From contig JACQXX010000070.1 in the NCBI GenBank assembly GCA_016208495.1, positions 186,001-250,000 of the forward strand: DNA of 64,000 nucleotides. Reading direction: 5' to 3'. Both the position numbers and the translations under genes were made by a program. The notes beneath the pieces are model-generated. The model worked only from the letters and a program-made list of their open reading frames with translations, was not told the DNA's origin and ran no database searches. This DNA comes from Acidobacteriota bacterium. GTDB taxonomy: Bacteria; Acidobacteriota; Blastocatellia; Chloracidobacteriales; Chloracidobacteriaceae. This document shows, piece after piece, positions 1 through 9,257 of this stretch; positions within the stretch are counted from its first letter, which is position 1; each line of letters begins with the position of its first letter.

Positions 1-1227
1 GCGCTCGGCTTCAAACGTTCTGGAAGGGTTATTTAAAACAGCATCAATCAGCTCAGGTGTTCGAATCAGACGCTGCTGGTTGATGGTGACGGCTTCGAGC
101 AGTGACCCGCTCTGGGTCATTTTGGCAAAGGCCAGAACGGCATGGTCTGGCGTTGAGGCATTCACGAGCAATGCTTCACCCAGTGAAACTGAAGTCCGCG
201 GCCAGGTCATGAGAAAGACCAGGACTTCTTCGGGGGTTTCCCGATTTTGGGCAAACGGCACCAACGATTCCGGATCCTTTTCATCCAGGGAAGCCATGGC
301 GGCGGTGGCGATTTCCGCATCCGTGTCCTGGGTCAATAAAACTTGAGCAAACAGCAAATCTTCCGGCGCCAGCGGGATTTTGCCCATGGCGGTCATCAAT
401 TTGGCCGGACGGGGTGCTCTGCCTTGCTGAATCATCGCCACGGGTGGGGATGACGACAGTTTGATATCTTTCTTCGGACCAGTCGGTTTGGGTGGTTGAG
501 CCGGTGCTGGTGGACTCGTTGCCAATGGCGGAGGCGGAGGCAATGGCGACAGCGGAGCGCCTGGGGCCGTGGTGACCAGCGGAGGCAGGTCTAAATCCGC
601 AATCGGAGCGGTAAACATTGATCCGCCAGCCGTGGGCTTTGGCGGCGCTGCGGCGATAACCGTGAACTGAGCATCCGCCTGGGTGCCACGGCTTTGAGCG
701 GCGGCCTCCTGGCTGATGCGCTGTTTTCCATACTCTTTCTCGAAAAATTCAACCCGAAGTTCACGTGCCCTTCGCTCGGATTCGGGCGAACGCTTTGGGT
801 TATGCAGAATGGCATCAATCAGTTGCGGATTCCGGATCAACCGCTGCTGGTTGATGGTCAGGACCTCAATCAGCGATGTACTTTGGGTTGAAAGTGCAAA
901 TTTGACAATTGCCTCATCGGGTGTAGCCCGATTTAAAATGACAGCTTCAACCACTGCTTCCGGGATGCCCGGCGTCGTGCATAAGAAAAAGAGCAAGTCC
1001 GGCGGAGTGTTGGCCTGATGGGCCAGTGACAGCATCATTTCGGGATTGAAGCCGGCCAGCGTTTCAGGTACTGCCGCTCGAATTTCTTCTTCCTGGTCGC
1101 GAACCAGAACCGAAAGAACCATTAACAAATCTTCCGGCGGAAGAGGGAGAATGCCCTTGGCGGCAGCAAGCCGTGCGGCTTTGGGAGCTTTACCGGTGCG
1201 GATGGCGTCAACAATTGGATGAGGCAT
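1..1227 (-). CDS. Two-module helical repeat protein of unknown function (3' end outside window)
   Basis: An open minus-strand frame of 409 codons runs from an ATG at 1227 to the window edge without a stop, so the C-terminus is missing. The protein holds two copies of one module, residues 4-165 and about 264-409, joined by a Pro/Ala-rich linker (about 190-260). Both copies share the pattern APxxAxL, a PEDLL motif, a TP(D/E)-rich middle and the motif TINQQRLIR followed by PxLIDAxLxNP. The helical, Leu/Ala-rich modules resemble HEAT-type repeats. There is no signal peptide or membrane segment, so it is probably cytoplasmic. No function is recognised. A purine-rich AAAGGTGGAAG lies about 18 bases before the ATG, further than usual, so the start is only probable. 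Confidence 0.8.
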   Translation of the reverse strand, partial: MPHPIVDAIRTGKAPKAARLAAAKGILPLPPEDLLMVLSVLVRDQEEEIRAAVPETLAGFNPEMMLSLAHQANTPPDLLFFLCTTPGIPEAVVEAVILNRATPDEAIVKFALSTQSTSLIEVLTINQQRLIRNPQLIDAILHNPKRSPESERRARELRVEFFEKEYGKQRISQEAAAQSRGTQADAQFTVIAAAPPKPTAGGSMFTAPIADLDLPPLVTTAPGAPLSPLPPPPPLATSPPAPAQPPKPTGPKKDIKLSSSPPVAMIQQGRAPRPAKLMTAMGKIPLAPEDLLFAQVLLTQDTDAEIATAAMASLDEKDPESLVPFAQNRETPEEVLVFLMTWPRTSVSLGEALLVNASTPDHAVLAFAKMTQSGSLLEAVTINQQRLIRTPELIDAVLNNPSRTFEAER

Positions 1228-1434
1228 AGGCGTTGAGTTGGATCTTCCACCTTTGAGCGGCAGTCGTCGCTAAAGTTCAGTATGAGTTGAAAATGGAAAT
1301 TTGGCGGTGTGATACTGGAATTTTGAAGGGGCATTATGCCACAACTTTCGGGAGTGGCCGAATGACAATTTTGGGGTGGAAGAAGTCGGGCGGAAGAAAA
1401 CGGGCAGAAGACTCGCAAGCTCGGGGCACAGGAA

Positions 1435-1462
1435 GGGATGAGGGATGAGGGATGAGGGATGA
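1435..1462. repeat. GGGATGA heptamer tandem array
   Basis: About four copies of the 7-base unit GGGATGA lie head to tail. The same unit reappears at about 43290-43318 and, shorter, near 8106. It is one of the 7/8-base tandem repeat families that fill gaps in this window. Confidence 0.85.
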
Positions 1463-1513
1463 AAGAAAACCAATTCTTCAGCCCGATGTCTTCAGCTTCG
1501 GCCCAAAAATCTC

Positions 1514-1542
1514 TTGACTCTCTTTCCGATTCAGAGTTGTAT
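1514..1542 (+). promoter_or_regulatory. Possible sigma-70-type promoter for the DUF4139 gene
   Basis: TTGACT at 1514-1519 is followed 17 bases later by TTGTAT at 1537-1542. The -10 box is weak. It lies about 70 bases before the ATG of the DUF4139 gene. The call is based on resemblance to the consensus only. Confidence 0.3.
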
Positions 1543-1610
1543 ATCGAAACCTGTCTGGAACCATATCTCTTCTGTTTTTAACTTACTGATTTTAAGGAGT
1601 TTTATTCTTT

Positions 1611-3590
1611 ATGCTGAACATTCGTCGGGTGATTTTATACAAACACGGAGTCGGATATTTTGAACGAGTTGGCGACGTCGTTGACGATCAGCGGGTTGAT
1701 CTGTTTTTCCGCGCTTCGGAAGTGAGTGATGTGCTGAAATCGCTGACGGTGATTGATTTAGATGGAGGGACGGTCGCATCAGTCTCATATGATTCGATCA
1801 AACCCATTGAAGAGCTTCTGGCCGACATTGCGTTTAATATCCCCGATGAAGGTAGCCTGCTCCGATTGTTGCCGCAGTTGAAAGGTGCTGAAGTTGAAAT
1901 TCAAATGGGCAACGAATCCATTGCGGGAACAGTGATTGGGATTGATTTCTCAAAGGCCCAGTCGGCTGATGGCATTGTGACCATTCCGTTTGTGGCTCTG
2001 TTGACCAGGGCTGGTCAGTTGCAAAGCCTGAGTTTGCGTGAAGTCCGGTCAATAAAAATCCTGGATGATCGCCTGCAACGGGATCTTGAGTATTACTTAA
2101 AAACGTATCTTGCGGCGAAAAAGAAAGATATCAAACAATTTACGCTCTTTGCCCAGGGAACGGGCACCCGGCGGTTGCAAGCCAGCTACACCGTGGCGAT
2201 GCCGGTGTGGAAGGCAACCTACCGCATTATTTTGCTGGATAATTCCGAACCGACGATTCAGGGATGGGCCGTGGTTGATAATACACAGGATGAAGACTGG
2301 GAAAATATCCACCTGTCGTTGATTTCAGGATTGCCCATTTCATTTGAGCATGATTTGTATACGGCGCGATATCTGCGGCGGCCAGTGGTACAGGTCAAAG
2401 AAGAATCGGCGGTCGCTCCACCAACGATGGAAGAGGGAATTCCGACCGAATTTTCCCGTGAGCGTTCAACTCGTGAGATTGTCCCGCCACCACAATCCGT
2501 TTTTGATGAAGGTATTGCCGCGCCGGCTGCGGTTGCCCCAGCCCCAGCTCCAGGCTTTGCGGCCCGGCGAGCTGCTGTCAGTTCAGTTCAGGTCCAAACC
2601 CGAGAACGGGCCATTGGCGATTTATTTCAGTATGAAATCGTCTCTCCCGTGACGATCAAGCGCAATCAATCAGCACTTGTGCCGATTGTGTTTACCAAAT
2701 TCAAAGGGCGTTCAGTCCTTTTGTACAATGAACTGACCCGTGGCCGGAACCCATTGACCTGTGTGGAGATGGAAAATACCACCGGGTTGACGCTTGAAGG
2801 TGGTCCGGTGACGGTTTTGGATGGCAGTACCTACGTTGGTGAAGCTATGCTGCAAACAATGCGACCTGGCGACAACCGGCTGATTCCATATTCGGTTGAA
2901 CTCGGCGTCCTGGCCGATGCCACAATTGATGGGCGCAAGGAACGCACGCATCGGGTTCGAATTGCCAATGGCACCATTGAAGCCAGTTATCTGGACATTC
3001 GACAGAAGGTCTATTCGTTTCACAATAAGACCCCGCAGGAACGGACCATCTTTATTGAACACCCCCGTGACACCGGCTGGGAATTGTTTAACACCCCGGA
3101 ACCCATTGAGACAACACCCAGTTATTTCCGGTTTAAGGCCAAATTGCCGGCGGCTTCGACGGGTAAATTTATGGTCTTGGAAAAGCAGGAGCGGAGCCAT
3201 TACTACCAGTTGCGCAATATTACCGACGATGAACTGATGTTTTATACCCAGCAGCGATATGTCAATCGTCCGGTTGCCGAAGCATTGATGAAAGTGCTTG
3301 AAATCAAACGGCAACTGACCGAACTGGACCGTGATTTGAGTCGCAATGAAACTGAATCACGTGATATTGAAAATGATCAGAAACGAATCCGGGAAAATCT
3401 GCAATCACTCAAGGAAACGCGCGGCGAGGAAGAGCTTCGTTCCCGACTGGTCGAAAAATTGATGACGCAAGAAGATCGCCTGGAGCAACTTCAAAAAGCC
3501 ATCAGCCTGCAGCGGGCCGAACGCATTACCCTTCAGGAAAAAATCAGTACCATCATTGGTGAAATCTCATTTGAAGTGAATCTGGACTAG
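1611..3590 (+). CDS. DUF4139-type protein with C-terminal coiled coil
   Basis: A 659-residue protein. The N-terminus begins with a beta-rich segment containing LYKHGVGYFER, and the middle (about 160-540) has the layout of DUF4139 proteins, a family that includes MuiA-like (mucoidy inhibitor A) proteins of unproven biochemical role. A Pro/Ala-rich insertion lies at about 280-330. The last 100 residues (about 556-650) are a Glu/Arg/Leu-rich coiled coil. No signal peptide is visible. The start is supported by AAGGAG placed ahead of the ATG. The gene stands alone: its 3' side is a palindromic repeat element shared with the convergent histidine kinase gene. Family membership is fairly secure, function is not. 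Confidence 0.75.
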   Translation: MLNIRRVILYKHGVGYFERVGDVVDDQRVDLFFRASEVSDVLKSLTVIDLDGGTVASVSYDSIKPIEELLADIAFNIPDEGSLLRLLPQLKGAEVEIQMGNESIAGTVIGIDFSKAQSADGIVTIPFVALLTRAGQLQSLSLREVRSIKILDDRLQRDLEYYLKTYLAAKKKDIKQFTLFAQGTGTRRLQASYTVAMPVWKATYRIILLDNSEPTIQGWAVVDNTQDEDWENIHLSLISGLPISFEHDLYTARYLRRPVVQVKEESAVAPPTMEEGIPTEFSRERSTREIVPPPQSVFDEGIAAPAAVAPAPAPGFAARRAAVSSVQVQTRERAIGDLFQYEIVSPVTIKRNQSALVPIVFTKFKGRSVLLYNELTRGRNPLTCVEMENTTGLTLEGGPVTVLDGSTYVGEAMLQTMRPGDNRLIPYSVELGVLADATIDGRKERTHRVRIANGTIEASYLDIRQKVYSFHNKTPQERTIFIEHPRDTGWELFNTPEPIETTPSYFRFKAKLPAASTGKFMVLEKQERSHYYQLRNITDDELMFYTQQRYVNRPVAEALMKVLEIKRQLTELDRDLSRNETESRDIENDQKRIRENLQSLKETRGEEELRSRLVEKLMTQEDRLEQLQKAISLQRAERITLQEKISTIIGEISFEVNLD

Positions 3591-3960
3591 GGAATGAAGA
3601 ATGAAGAAAGCTTTTAGTGGTTAGTGGTTAGTGGTTAGTGGTTAGTGGTGCCAGTTAAGAGTTGAAGCGGTTTTGGGGTTTCAGCCCAGGAACTGGGCGA
3701 AAGAGTGAAAGCCTCAGGTGGAGCGGAGCGGAATCCGTGGAAAACAAAATTGGTGGCGATGAATTCCGCGGTTGCCCAAGGCCACGCTGACCGGTGATGG
3801 AGGCCACGGATTCCATTCGCTGACGCTCATTCCACCCGAGGCTTGAAGACTGTCACCCGCTTCGCGGATTCAAAACCAGTCTTTTTTTTTCAACCCTTAA
3901 TTCGCACCACTAACCACTAACCACTAAGGGAGCGTTAAAAAACAACTTCCCGATTTTCAT
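3591..3960. repeat. Palindromic composite repeat element (GAATGAA/GTTAGTG type)
   Basis: This gap between convergent genes has a GAATGAA array at 3592-3607, a GTTAGTG array at 3614-3649, a central imperfect palindrome (arms 3710-3740 and 3804-3843, sharing AGCCTC, GGTGGA and GGAATCCGTGG), then the inverted array CCACTAA at 3907-3927. Just outside follows AGGGAGCGTTAAAAAACAAC, a sequence that recurs at both ends of the element at 62.3-62.7 kb. The segment GCCAGTTAAGAGTTGAA next to the left array also occurs in the 10.0-10.2 kb element. A large cruciform or RNA hairpin is possible. Confidence 0.85.
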
Positions 3961-4013
3961 TTGGGTCGAAGCCATTTTCTTTTGAGTTCGGTGGCACTTT
4001 CCCTGACAAAAGC

Positions 4014-6551
4014 TCAGACCCCATTGAAGTCTTTGGATTTCTTTTTCGTGTTTTTCGTGGTTTTCGTATTCAGACACTGATGAACTTTTTCCAAGAGACT
4101 ATCTGGGGTAAAGGGTTTCATCAGGTAGCTGGTCGGAGGGATGGCGATGTTGTGGCCTTCCAGCGCATCAAGTGAATAACCGGAAAGATAAATCACTTTG
4201 AGATTCGGATTGGTTTTGGTTAACGCCTGTGCTAATTCGGGACCGCCCATATGTGGCATGACGACATCCGTAATAAGTAGCTGAATCGGTTGATCAAATG
4301 ATTCAGCGGCTTGTAATGCATCAAGGCCATGAATTCCTTCAAGCACTGTAAATCCCTGATCCTTCAACACCTCTGCTGCCATGACCCGCACCAGCGGGTC
4401 ATCTTCAACTACCATCACGGTTGAAGCCGGCGAGCTTCTCTCCTCCTGAAGTATCAGCCGGTTCATTTCAACTGAGGGTTCAATTAATGGAAACAGAATG
4501 GTAAAGGTAGTTCCTTTCTCTGGTTTGCTATTTACCAGAATGTGACCCTGGTGCTGTTTGACAATCCCATAACAACTTGCCAGACCAAGACCAGTCCCTT
4601 TGCCAACTTCCTTGGTGGTAAAAAAAGGTTCGAAGATGTTTCGGCGAACCTCTTCGGTCATTCCAATGCCGGTGTCGCTGATTTGAACTTGAACATAGTG
4701 GCCTGGGCGGATTTCCGGATGCTGCTCCGCTGGTTCTGCCTCAAACACCACATTGCGGGTTGAAATCGAGAGTTTTCCGCCTTCGGGCATGGCATCACGA
4801 GCATTGATCACGAGATTGAAGATCACCTGTTCAAATTGAACCGGGTCAAGTTTGACTTTACCAGCAGCGGGGTCCAGCTTGATCTGGAGTTCAATATTCT
4901 TTTCCAACAGATCTGAAAACAGCATTTCGGTATCGCCGATAACCTCATTGATCAGGGCTTCCTGAGGTCTGATGGGCTGTTTGCGGGCAAAGGCCAGCAA
5001 TTGATGCGTCAGTGAAGCCCCTCGGGTTGCTGCTTCCTGGATGTTGGACAAATAGCGTTGGAATGCTGAATCCTGCGGAAGTCGTTTGGCGAGCAAATCG
5101 GTGTACCCGGTGACGACGGTGAGCAGGTTGTTAAAGTTATGTGCGATTCCGCCAGCCAGCCGTCCAATGCTGGTCATGCTGTGGGATTGAATCAGTTGCT
5201 CTTCAAACTGTTTTCGTTTGGTAATATCGAGGTGTGTGCCAGAGACCCGGCGAGGGTTTCCATTTGGGTCACGTTCCACCACTTTCCCGCTGTCAAGAAC
5301 CCAGCACCAGTCCCCAGATTTGGTTCGGAGGCGGTATTCAGTCTGGTAAAAAGGGGTTTTTCCGGCAAGATGCTCATTCAGGAGTGCTTGAGCCTGAGGA
5401 AAGTCATCGGGGTGAACCAGACGCTCCCAGGTATCCTGATGCAGGTCTAGTTCATGGCGCTGGTATCCAAGCATTTCGGCCCATCGGTCATTGACGAAGA
5501 TTTCCTTGGTTTCGCAATTCCAGTCCCACAGCCCAAGGTTGGCTCCATGAACGGCGAGTTCAAATCGTTCTTCGCTCAGGTGGATGGCTTTTTCCGCCTG
5601 GTGGCGTTCGATGGCAATCCCGGCCAGTCGGCCAGCGCCAATAATCAGATTTTGTTCTTCGGCGGTTGGCTGGCGCGGTGTGTGGTAATACATGGCAAAT
5701 GTGCCCAGTACCCGACCAGTCGCGGAAATAATTGGCTGTGACCAGCAGGCCCGCAGGTTGAATTTCTTGGTGAGTGAAACATAGTCGGTCCACAGGGGAT
5801 CAGTGAAGGTGTCTTCGACAATGACCAGCTCTCGGCGATACACGGCGGTTCCACACGACCCAGCCTGGGGGCCGATTTCAATGCCTTGAATTTGCTGGTT
5901 GTATTCGTCAGGCAGGTGCGGCGCCGCACCCTGTACCAGTCGTTTTCCGTCATGATCGAGGAGCAGGATCGAGCCAATCATGCCTGGAATGAGGTCTTCG
6001 AGGGTTTGAATCAACAGGTGAAAAACCTGATTCAGGTCAGCATTTTGGGTAATGAGTTCTAAAACTTTCTTTTGCGCCGCTTCCCAGCGTTCGGTTTGTT
6101 TGCGTTCGGTAATATCAATGCAGCTTCCAACATAGCCGGCAAAACTTCCGGCGACATAGTGGGGGCGTCCAATATCCAAAACCCAGCGGTATTCGCCATC
6201 TGCCCGTTGAAGGCGGTATTCCATTTCAAACTCTTTTTGCTGGCGAAATGCTTGAAGATAGGTATCAAAGCAGTACTGGGCATCGTCTGGATGAACGCCT
6301 TCGATCCAGCCATCGCCGCTTTCCTGGTTCAGGGTCCGGCCTCGGAAGATGAGCCAGCGATCATTAAAAAAGAAGCATTTACCATCAACGCCAGACATCC
6401 AAACCATCACCGGCGAAGTATTGGCCAGGGCCAAAAACAGATTTTCCTGTTCCTGTAAGACCACCAGCGTTTGTTCAATTACTTGCAGTCGGGCATTCTC
6501 CTGACGCAAACGTTCAAGTTCGGAGTCAAAGGCAGAAGGGGAAGACGTCAT
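4014..6551 (-). CDS. Hybrid sensor histidine kinase (PAS-GAF-PAS-HisKA-HATPase-REC)
   Basis: A soluble hybrid two-component sensor. Numbering from the start chosen here, the domains are a short coiled coil (10-35), PAS (about 40-150), GAF (about 160-315), PAS (about 325-445), dimerisation/phosphoacceptor with the motif [11 protein letters not shown] (His 471), a HATPase domain with the N box INARD and G boxes DTGIGM and GTGLGLA, and a receiver with [10 protein letters not shown] (Asp 762) and the conserved KP. No membrane segment is visible, so the signal is probably cytoplasmic. An upstream in-frame codon at 6668 would add 39 residues; the ATG at 6551 is preferred because CCGGAG precedes it by about 9 bases. 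The Lys/Thr-rich tail is encoded by CACGAAAAAC-like repeat DNA. No dedicated partner regulator lies next to it. Confidence 0.92.
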   Translation of the reverse strand: MTSSPSAFDSELERLRQENARLQVIEQTLVVLQEQENLFLALANTSPVMVWMSGVDGKCFFFNDRWLIFRGRTLNQESGDGWIEGVHPDDAQYCFDTYLQAFRQQKEFEMEYRLQRADGEYRWVLDIGRPHYVAGSFAGYVGSCIDITERKQTERWEAAQKKVLELITQNADLNQVFHLLIQTLEDLIPGMIGSILLLDHDGKRLVQGAAPHLPDEYNQQIQGIEIGPQAGSCGTAVYRRELVIVEDTFTDPLWTDYVSLTKKFNLRACWSQPIISATGRVLGTFAMYYHTPRQPTAEEQNLIIGAGRLAGIAIERHQAEKAIHLSEERFELAVHGANLGLWDWNCETKEIFVNDRWAEMLGYQRHELDLHQDTWERLVHPDDFPQAQALLNEHLAGKTPFYQTEYRLRTKSGDWCWVLDSGKVVERDPNGNPRRVSGTHLDITKRKQFEEQLIQSHSMTSIGRLAGGIAHNFNNLLTVVTGYTDLLAKRLPQDSAFQRYLSNIQEAATRGASLTHQLLAFARKQPIRPQEALINEVIGDTEMLFSDLLEKNIELQIKLDPAAGKVKLDPVQFEQVIFNLVINARDAMPEGGKLSISTRNVVFEAEPAEQHPEIRPGHYVQVQISDTGIGMTEEVRRNIFEPFFTTKEVGKGTGLGLASCYGIVKQHQGHILVNSKPEKGTTFTILFPLIEPSVEMNRLILQEERSSPASTVMVVEDDPLVRVMAAEVLKDQGFTVLEGIHGLDALQAAESFDQPIQLLITDVVMPHMGGPELAQALTKTNPNLKVIYLSGYSLDALEGHNIAIPPTSYLMKPFTPDSLLEKVHQCLNTKTTKNTKKKSKDFNGV

Positions 6552-6691
6552 CGGAACGTGCTCCGGTAAAAAATCGGCATCAAATTGGAAAATTTGTGAC
6601 TTCTCAGCGTCGTGTCTCGCGCATATACTAGGCGACCACATCGCTTGAACCCTGGAAGGCTTGGTCAAGGCAGCATATCAGGAAATCCGGA

Positions 6692-6973
6692 ATGAACCAA
6701 ACACCAAAAACGCAAAACCAACCACTTGAATTTGAACATTCACTCGCTGAACTGGAACAAGTTGTCCGCCAATTGGAAGCCGGTGATTTACCCCTCGACG
6801 AAGCGCTCACCCTGTTTGAACGCGGGGTTGGATTGGCGCGACTGTGTCGGCAACGACTGGACGGGGCAGAGCGCCGGATTGAGATTTTGCTCAAAGGGAC
6901 TGGGGCGGAGCCGACACCCGTGCCGTTTGAAACCATGGCGGAAGACGCTGGTTCTGAATCCGACAACCAATAG
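6692..6973 (+). CDS. xseB: Exodeoxyribonuclease VII small subunit
   Basis: A 93-residue protein matching the short family of XseB, which joins several-to-one with XseA to degrade single-stranded DNA into oligonucleotides. The hallmark helical hairpin is clear: FEHSLAELEQVVRQLEAGDL, then the PLDEALTLFERGV segment and the CRQRLDGAERRIEIL helix. The acidic, disordered tail is usual. The large-subunit gene xseA is not in this window, although the two are often adjacent in other genomes. The gene starts a plus-strand run with the FHA gene 12 bases downstream, and diverges from the histidine kinase. Confidence 0.93.
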   Translation: MNQTPKTQNQPLEFEHSLAELEQVVRQLEAGDLPLDEALTLFERGVGLARLCRQRLDGAERRIEILLKGTGAEPTPVPFETMAEDAGSESDNQ

Positions 6974-6985
6974 GGAAGGGCCGCT

Positions 6986-7954
6986 GTGGACGTGCTCGAA
7001 GTCACCATCACTCACATTACAGGCCGGCATGCTGGCCAGCGTCAGGCGTACACTGCTTTTCCGGTCACGATTGGCCGGGCGCCAGTCAATACGGTTCAAC
7101 TGGCGCCGCACGATACCCGTGCTTCAGCCCGGCACGCCGAATTGATTTTTGACGGGAAGAACCTCTACCTCAAAGATCTGAACAGCACCAATGGCACCTT
7201 CCTCAAAAATCACCGGGTGACCTATACCAAACTGGTCGGCGGCGATGTGGTTGAGTTCGGCGTCGGTGGGCCACAATTGCGCTTTGATTTTGTACTCCCC
7301 GGACCAGAGATGTCAGCACCACCGGTGATGGAAACCGTGCCCGCCGTACCGCCTGCTGTTGGCGGCGGCCTGTCACTGCCGGCGGCACCTCCGGTCAATG
7401 CCCCAGTCCGTAGTGCCCAGGCCGCCCCCCAGTCACCTGGTTCACTGCCTCCAGTTCAAAATCCACCAGCCAATCTTGGCCTTGAGTGGGAAGGGAATGC
7501 CCCATCACAAACGACCCACATGGGGAATCGTGAATTCCCACTTCAGACCGGGATCCAATATTATTTTTATGTTCCGGGTACGTTGCTGACCTTGTTTGGA
7601 ATCATTGCCGTTCTGGGAAATACCTTCTACTGGTTTGCGATTACGATGCTGGCGGTTATTCCTTTGACGTTGCTGGGATTGTTTTTACTCCTGACTGGCT
7701 GGAGTTACTCGCGGGTGAACATCACGATCACGTTTGAAGGCATCGAATATCAGGGCGTCTGGCAGCAGTATTTTATTCCCTGGGCTGAAGTTGTCGCACT
7801 CCACGCTGAACGGAGCCAGACCCGGTCAATGTCTCATCTGAAGTATACGGTTCGCGGACAATATACCACCATTTCGTTTACAACCTCATCGTTTACTGGC
7901 GGCCTGGAACTGGCTCAATTGATCACCCGCCGAACGGGTCTCAAGTGGGAGTGA
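6986..7954 (+). CDS. FHA-domain membrane protein
   Basis: A 322-residue protein starting at a GTG with GGAAGG six bases upstream. Residues about 24-80 form an FHA domain, a phosphothreonine-binding fold, with the typical pattern TIGRAP, SARHAEL and LNSTNGTFL. A long Pro/Ala-rich linker (about 105-180) leads to two hydrophobic segments (about 193-240), so the FHA domain should face the cytoplasm. The last 80 residues (VNITITFEGIEYQG onward) resemble a small beta-rich domain of PH type, which is an inference. The natural partner would be a Ser/Thr kinase; one is encoded at 44.2 kb, but no direct link is shown. The 12-base gap to xseB suggests cotranscription. Confidence 0.85.
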   Translation: MDVLEVTITHITGRHAGQRQAYTAFPVTIGRAPVNTVQLAPHDTRASARHAELIFDGKNLYLKDLNSTNGTFLKNHRVTYTKLVGGDVVEFGVGGPQLRFDFVLPGPEMSAPPVMETVPAVPPAVGGGLSLPAAPPVNAPVRSAQAAPQSPGSLPPVQNPPANLGLEWEGNAPSQTTHMGNREFPLQTGIQYYFYVPGTLLTLFGIIAVLGNTFYWFAITMLAVIPLTLLGLFLLLTGWSYSRVNITITFEGIEYQGVWQQYFIPWAEVVALHAERSQTRSMSHLKYTVRGQYTTISFTTSSFTGGLELAQLITRRTGLKWE

Positions 7955-7983
7955 TAGTTCTTCAGAAAAAGATTTCTGGTTGA

Positions 7984-8052
7984 GAGCGCGGGCGTCTTGC
8001 CCGCAACGCCGTTGTTATCAATAGGTCTAGTGCGGGCGGGATGCCCGCGCTC
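7984..8052. repeat. GC-rich inverted repeat
   Basis: Two 21-base arms (7984-8004 and 8032-8052) match as inverted copies with three differences. Each reads as GAGCGCGGGC, a short variable part, then CCCGC. It lies between the FHA gene and ispA. It could form a stable hairpin, but there is no U-run, so it is not a typical terminator. Confidence 0.8.
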
Positions 8053-8224
8053 CCAGGAAATATTTATCTGAAAAGCTAGAGGTTCGGATTCCGGGTTTTT
8101 GAAAAGATGAGGGATGAAAAATTTCCTTGTCTTCTTTGTCAGGGTTCCAGGTTGCTCAAATTCAGGACCCACAAACCAATCCCCAGGCATTTAACCTAAA
8201 GGACACACCACTGACCACTGATTT

Positions 8225-9121
8225 ATGGAACTTTCACTTGAAACTTATTTCACGCTCCGCCGAGAGGAGATCAATGCCTGTTTAGAGCGATTGATGCCTT
8301 CGACCAGCACTCCCCCCACCCGATTGCACGAGGCCATGCGATATAGTGTGTTTGCCGGTGGCAAACGGCTGCGTCCCTTGCTGGTCATCGCTGCCGGCGA
8401 AGCGTTCGAAGGGAATTTAAACTATTTGCTTCCAACGGGTTGTGCCTTTGAGATGCTGCATACCTATTCGCTCATCCACGACGACCTGCCCGCCATGGAC
8501 AACGATGATCTGCGCCGTGGAATGCCAACCTGCCACAAACAATTTGACGAAGCCACGGCCATTCTGGCTGGAGATGCGTTGTTGACCTGGGCGTTTCAGG
8601 TGCTGGCCGAAATGGAGGTCCCGCCAGCCTTGATCGAGCGGAAAATTCGGGTCATTGCTGAACTGGCACAGGCCGGAGGGACGGTCAACGGGATGATTGG
8701 CGGTCAGATGGCTGACATCCAGGCTGAAGGCCAACCTATAGATGCCGATATGCTGGCCTACATCCATCGCTCCAAGACTGGTGCCCTGATTCGGGCGGCA
8801 GTTGTGTGCGGTGGTCATATGGCGGGCACAACCGAAGATGAAATCCGCATCCTGGGCCGGTATGGAGAGTGCATCGGGCTGGCATTTCAAATTGCTGATG
8901 ATATTCTCGACGTTACTTCAACCTCCGAAGCTCTTGGAAAAACGCCGGGGAAAGACGTCGCCGCTGGAAAAGCCACCTACCCGGCACTGTTCGGACTTGA
9001 CGCTTCACGTCAAAAAGCACGCGAGGTGGTTGACGAAGCCGTTGACCTGGTCGCTCCACTGGGACGGAGAACCGATATTTTAGTTCAACTCGCCCGGTTT
9101 ATCGTTGACCGCCCTTCCTGA
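8225..9121 (+). CDS. ispA: Farnesyl/geranyl diphosphate synthase (polyprenyl synthetase)
   Basis: A 298-residue trans-isoprenyl diphosphate synthase. It condenses isopentenyl diphosphate with allylic diphosphates to give farnesyl diphosphate for quinones, undecaprenyl carrier and other lipids. The first Asp-rich motif (HDDLPAMDNDDLRRG, residues about 85-99), the FAGGKRLRP substrate motif (about 43-51) and the second Asp-rich motif (FQIADDILD) are all present. Length fits the family. The ATG follows directly on CCACTGACCACTG repeat-like DNA; no Shine-Dalgarno sequence is seen at normal spacing. Product chain length cannot be read with certainty, so geranylgeranyl diphosphate synthase is the alternative. 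No dxs gene is next to it. Confidence 0.93.
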   Translation: MELSLETYFTLRREEINACLERLMPSTSTPPTRLHEAMRYSVFAGGKRLRPLLVIAAGEAFEGNLNYLLPTGCAFEMLHTYSLIHDDLPAMDNDDLRRGMPTCHKQFDEATAILAGDALLTWAFQVLAEMEVPPALIERKIRVIAELAQAGGTVNGMIGGQMADIQAEGQPIDADMLAYIHRSKTGALIRAAVVCGGHMAGTTEDEIRILGRYGECIGLAFQIADDILDVTSTSEALGKTPGKDVAAGKATYPALFGLDASRQKAREVVDEAVDLVAPLGRRTDILVQLARFIVDRPS

Positions 9122-9137
9122 GACATGGCTGTTAGTA

Positions 9138-9192
9138 CCACCTGCGTAAGTGGGTGGGGTCAGGGTTCTTGCCCACCCACTTACGCAGGTGG
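9138..9192. repeat. Perfect 21-bp inverted repeat after ispA
   Basis: The arms 9138-9158 and 9172-9192 are perfect inverted copies beginning with CCACCTGCGTAAGTGGG, separated by 13 bases. It starts 16 bases after the ispA stop codon. The stem could act as a transcription barrier or RNA stabiliser, but no U-run follows. It looks like a dispersed REP-type palindrome rather than part of a gene. Confidence 0.88.
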
Positions 9193-9257
9193 GACTGACT
9201 CTTGCTGCTTCATTTCTTTTTGACATCATACAAATCAAAGCTTTAGGACTTATCAAC

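Larger units (their letters stand above)
1228..1610. other. Intergenic region between divergent genes
   Basis: No gene is supported here. The region separates the divergent repeat protein and DUF4139 gene. It contains a GGGATGA tandem array at about 1435-1462, then two short motifs of the CTTCAGCCCG family (about 1477-1505), which recur near 14.6, 19.4 and 38.3 kb. A possible promoter for the DUF4139 gene follows. Confidence 0.6.

Noticed and set aside
80-1018. Several plus-strand frames (80-346, 694-891, 716-1018)
   Set aside because: They run against the long minus-strand frame that encodes a protein with two homologous modules, so they are shadows.
2712-3314. 200-codon minus-strand frame
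   Set aside because: It lies wholly inside the DUF4139 gene, and its translation shows no family-like features.
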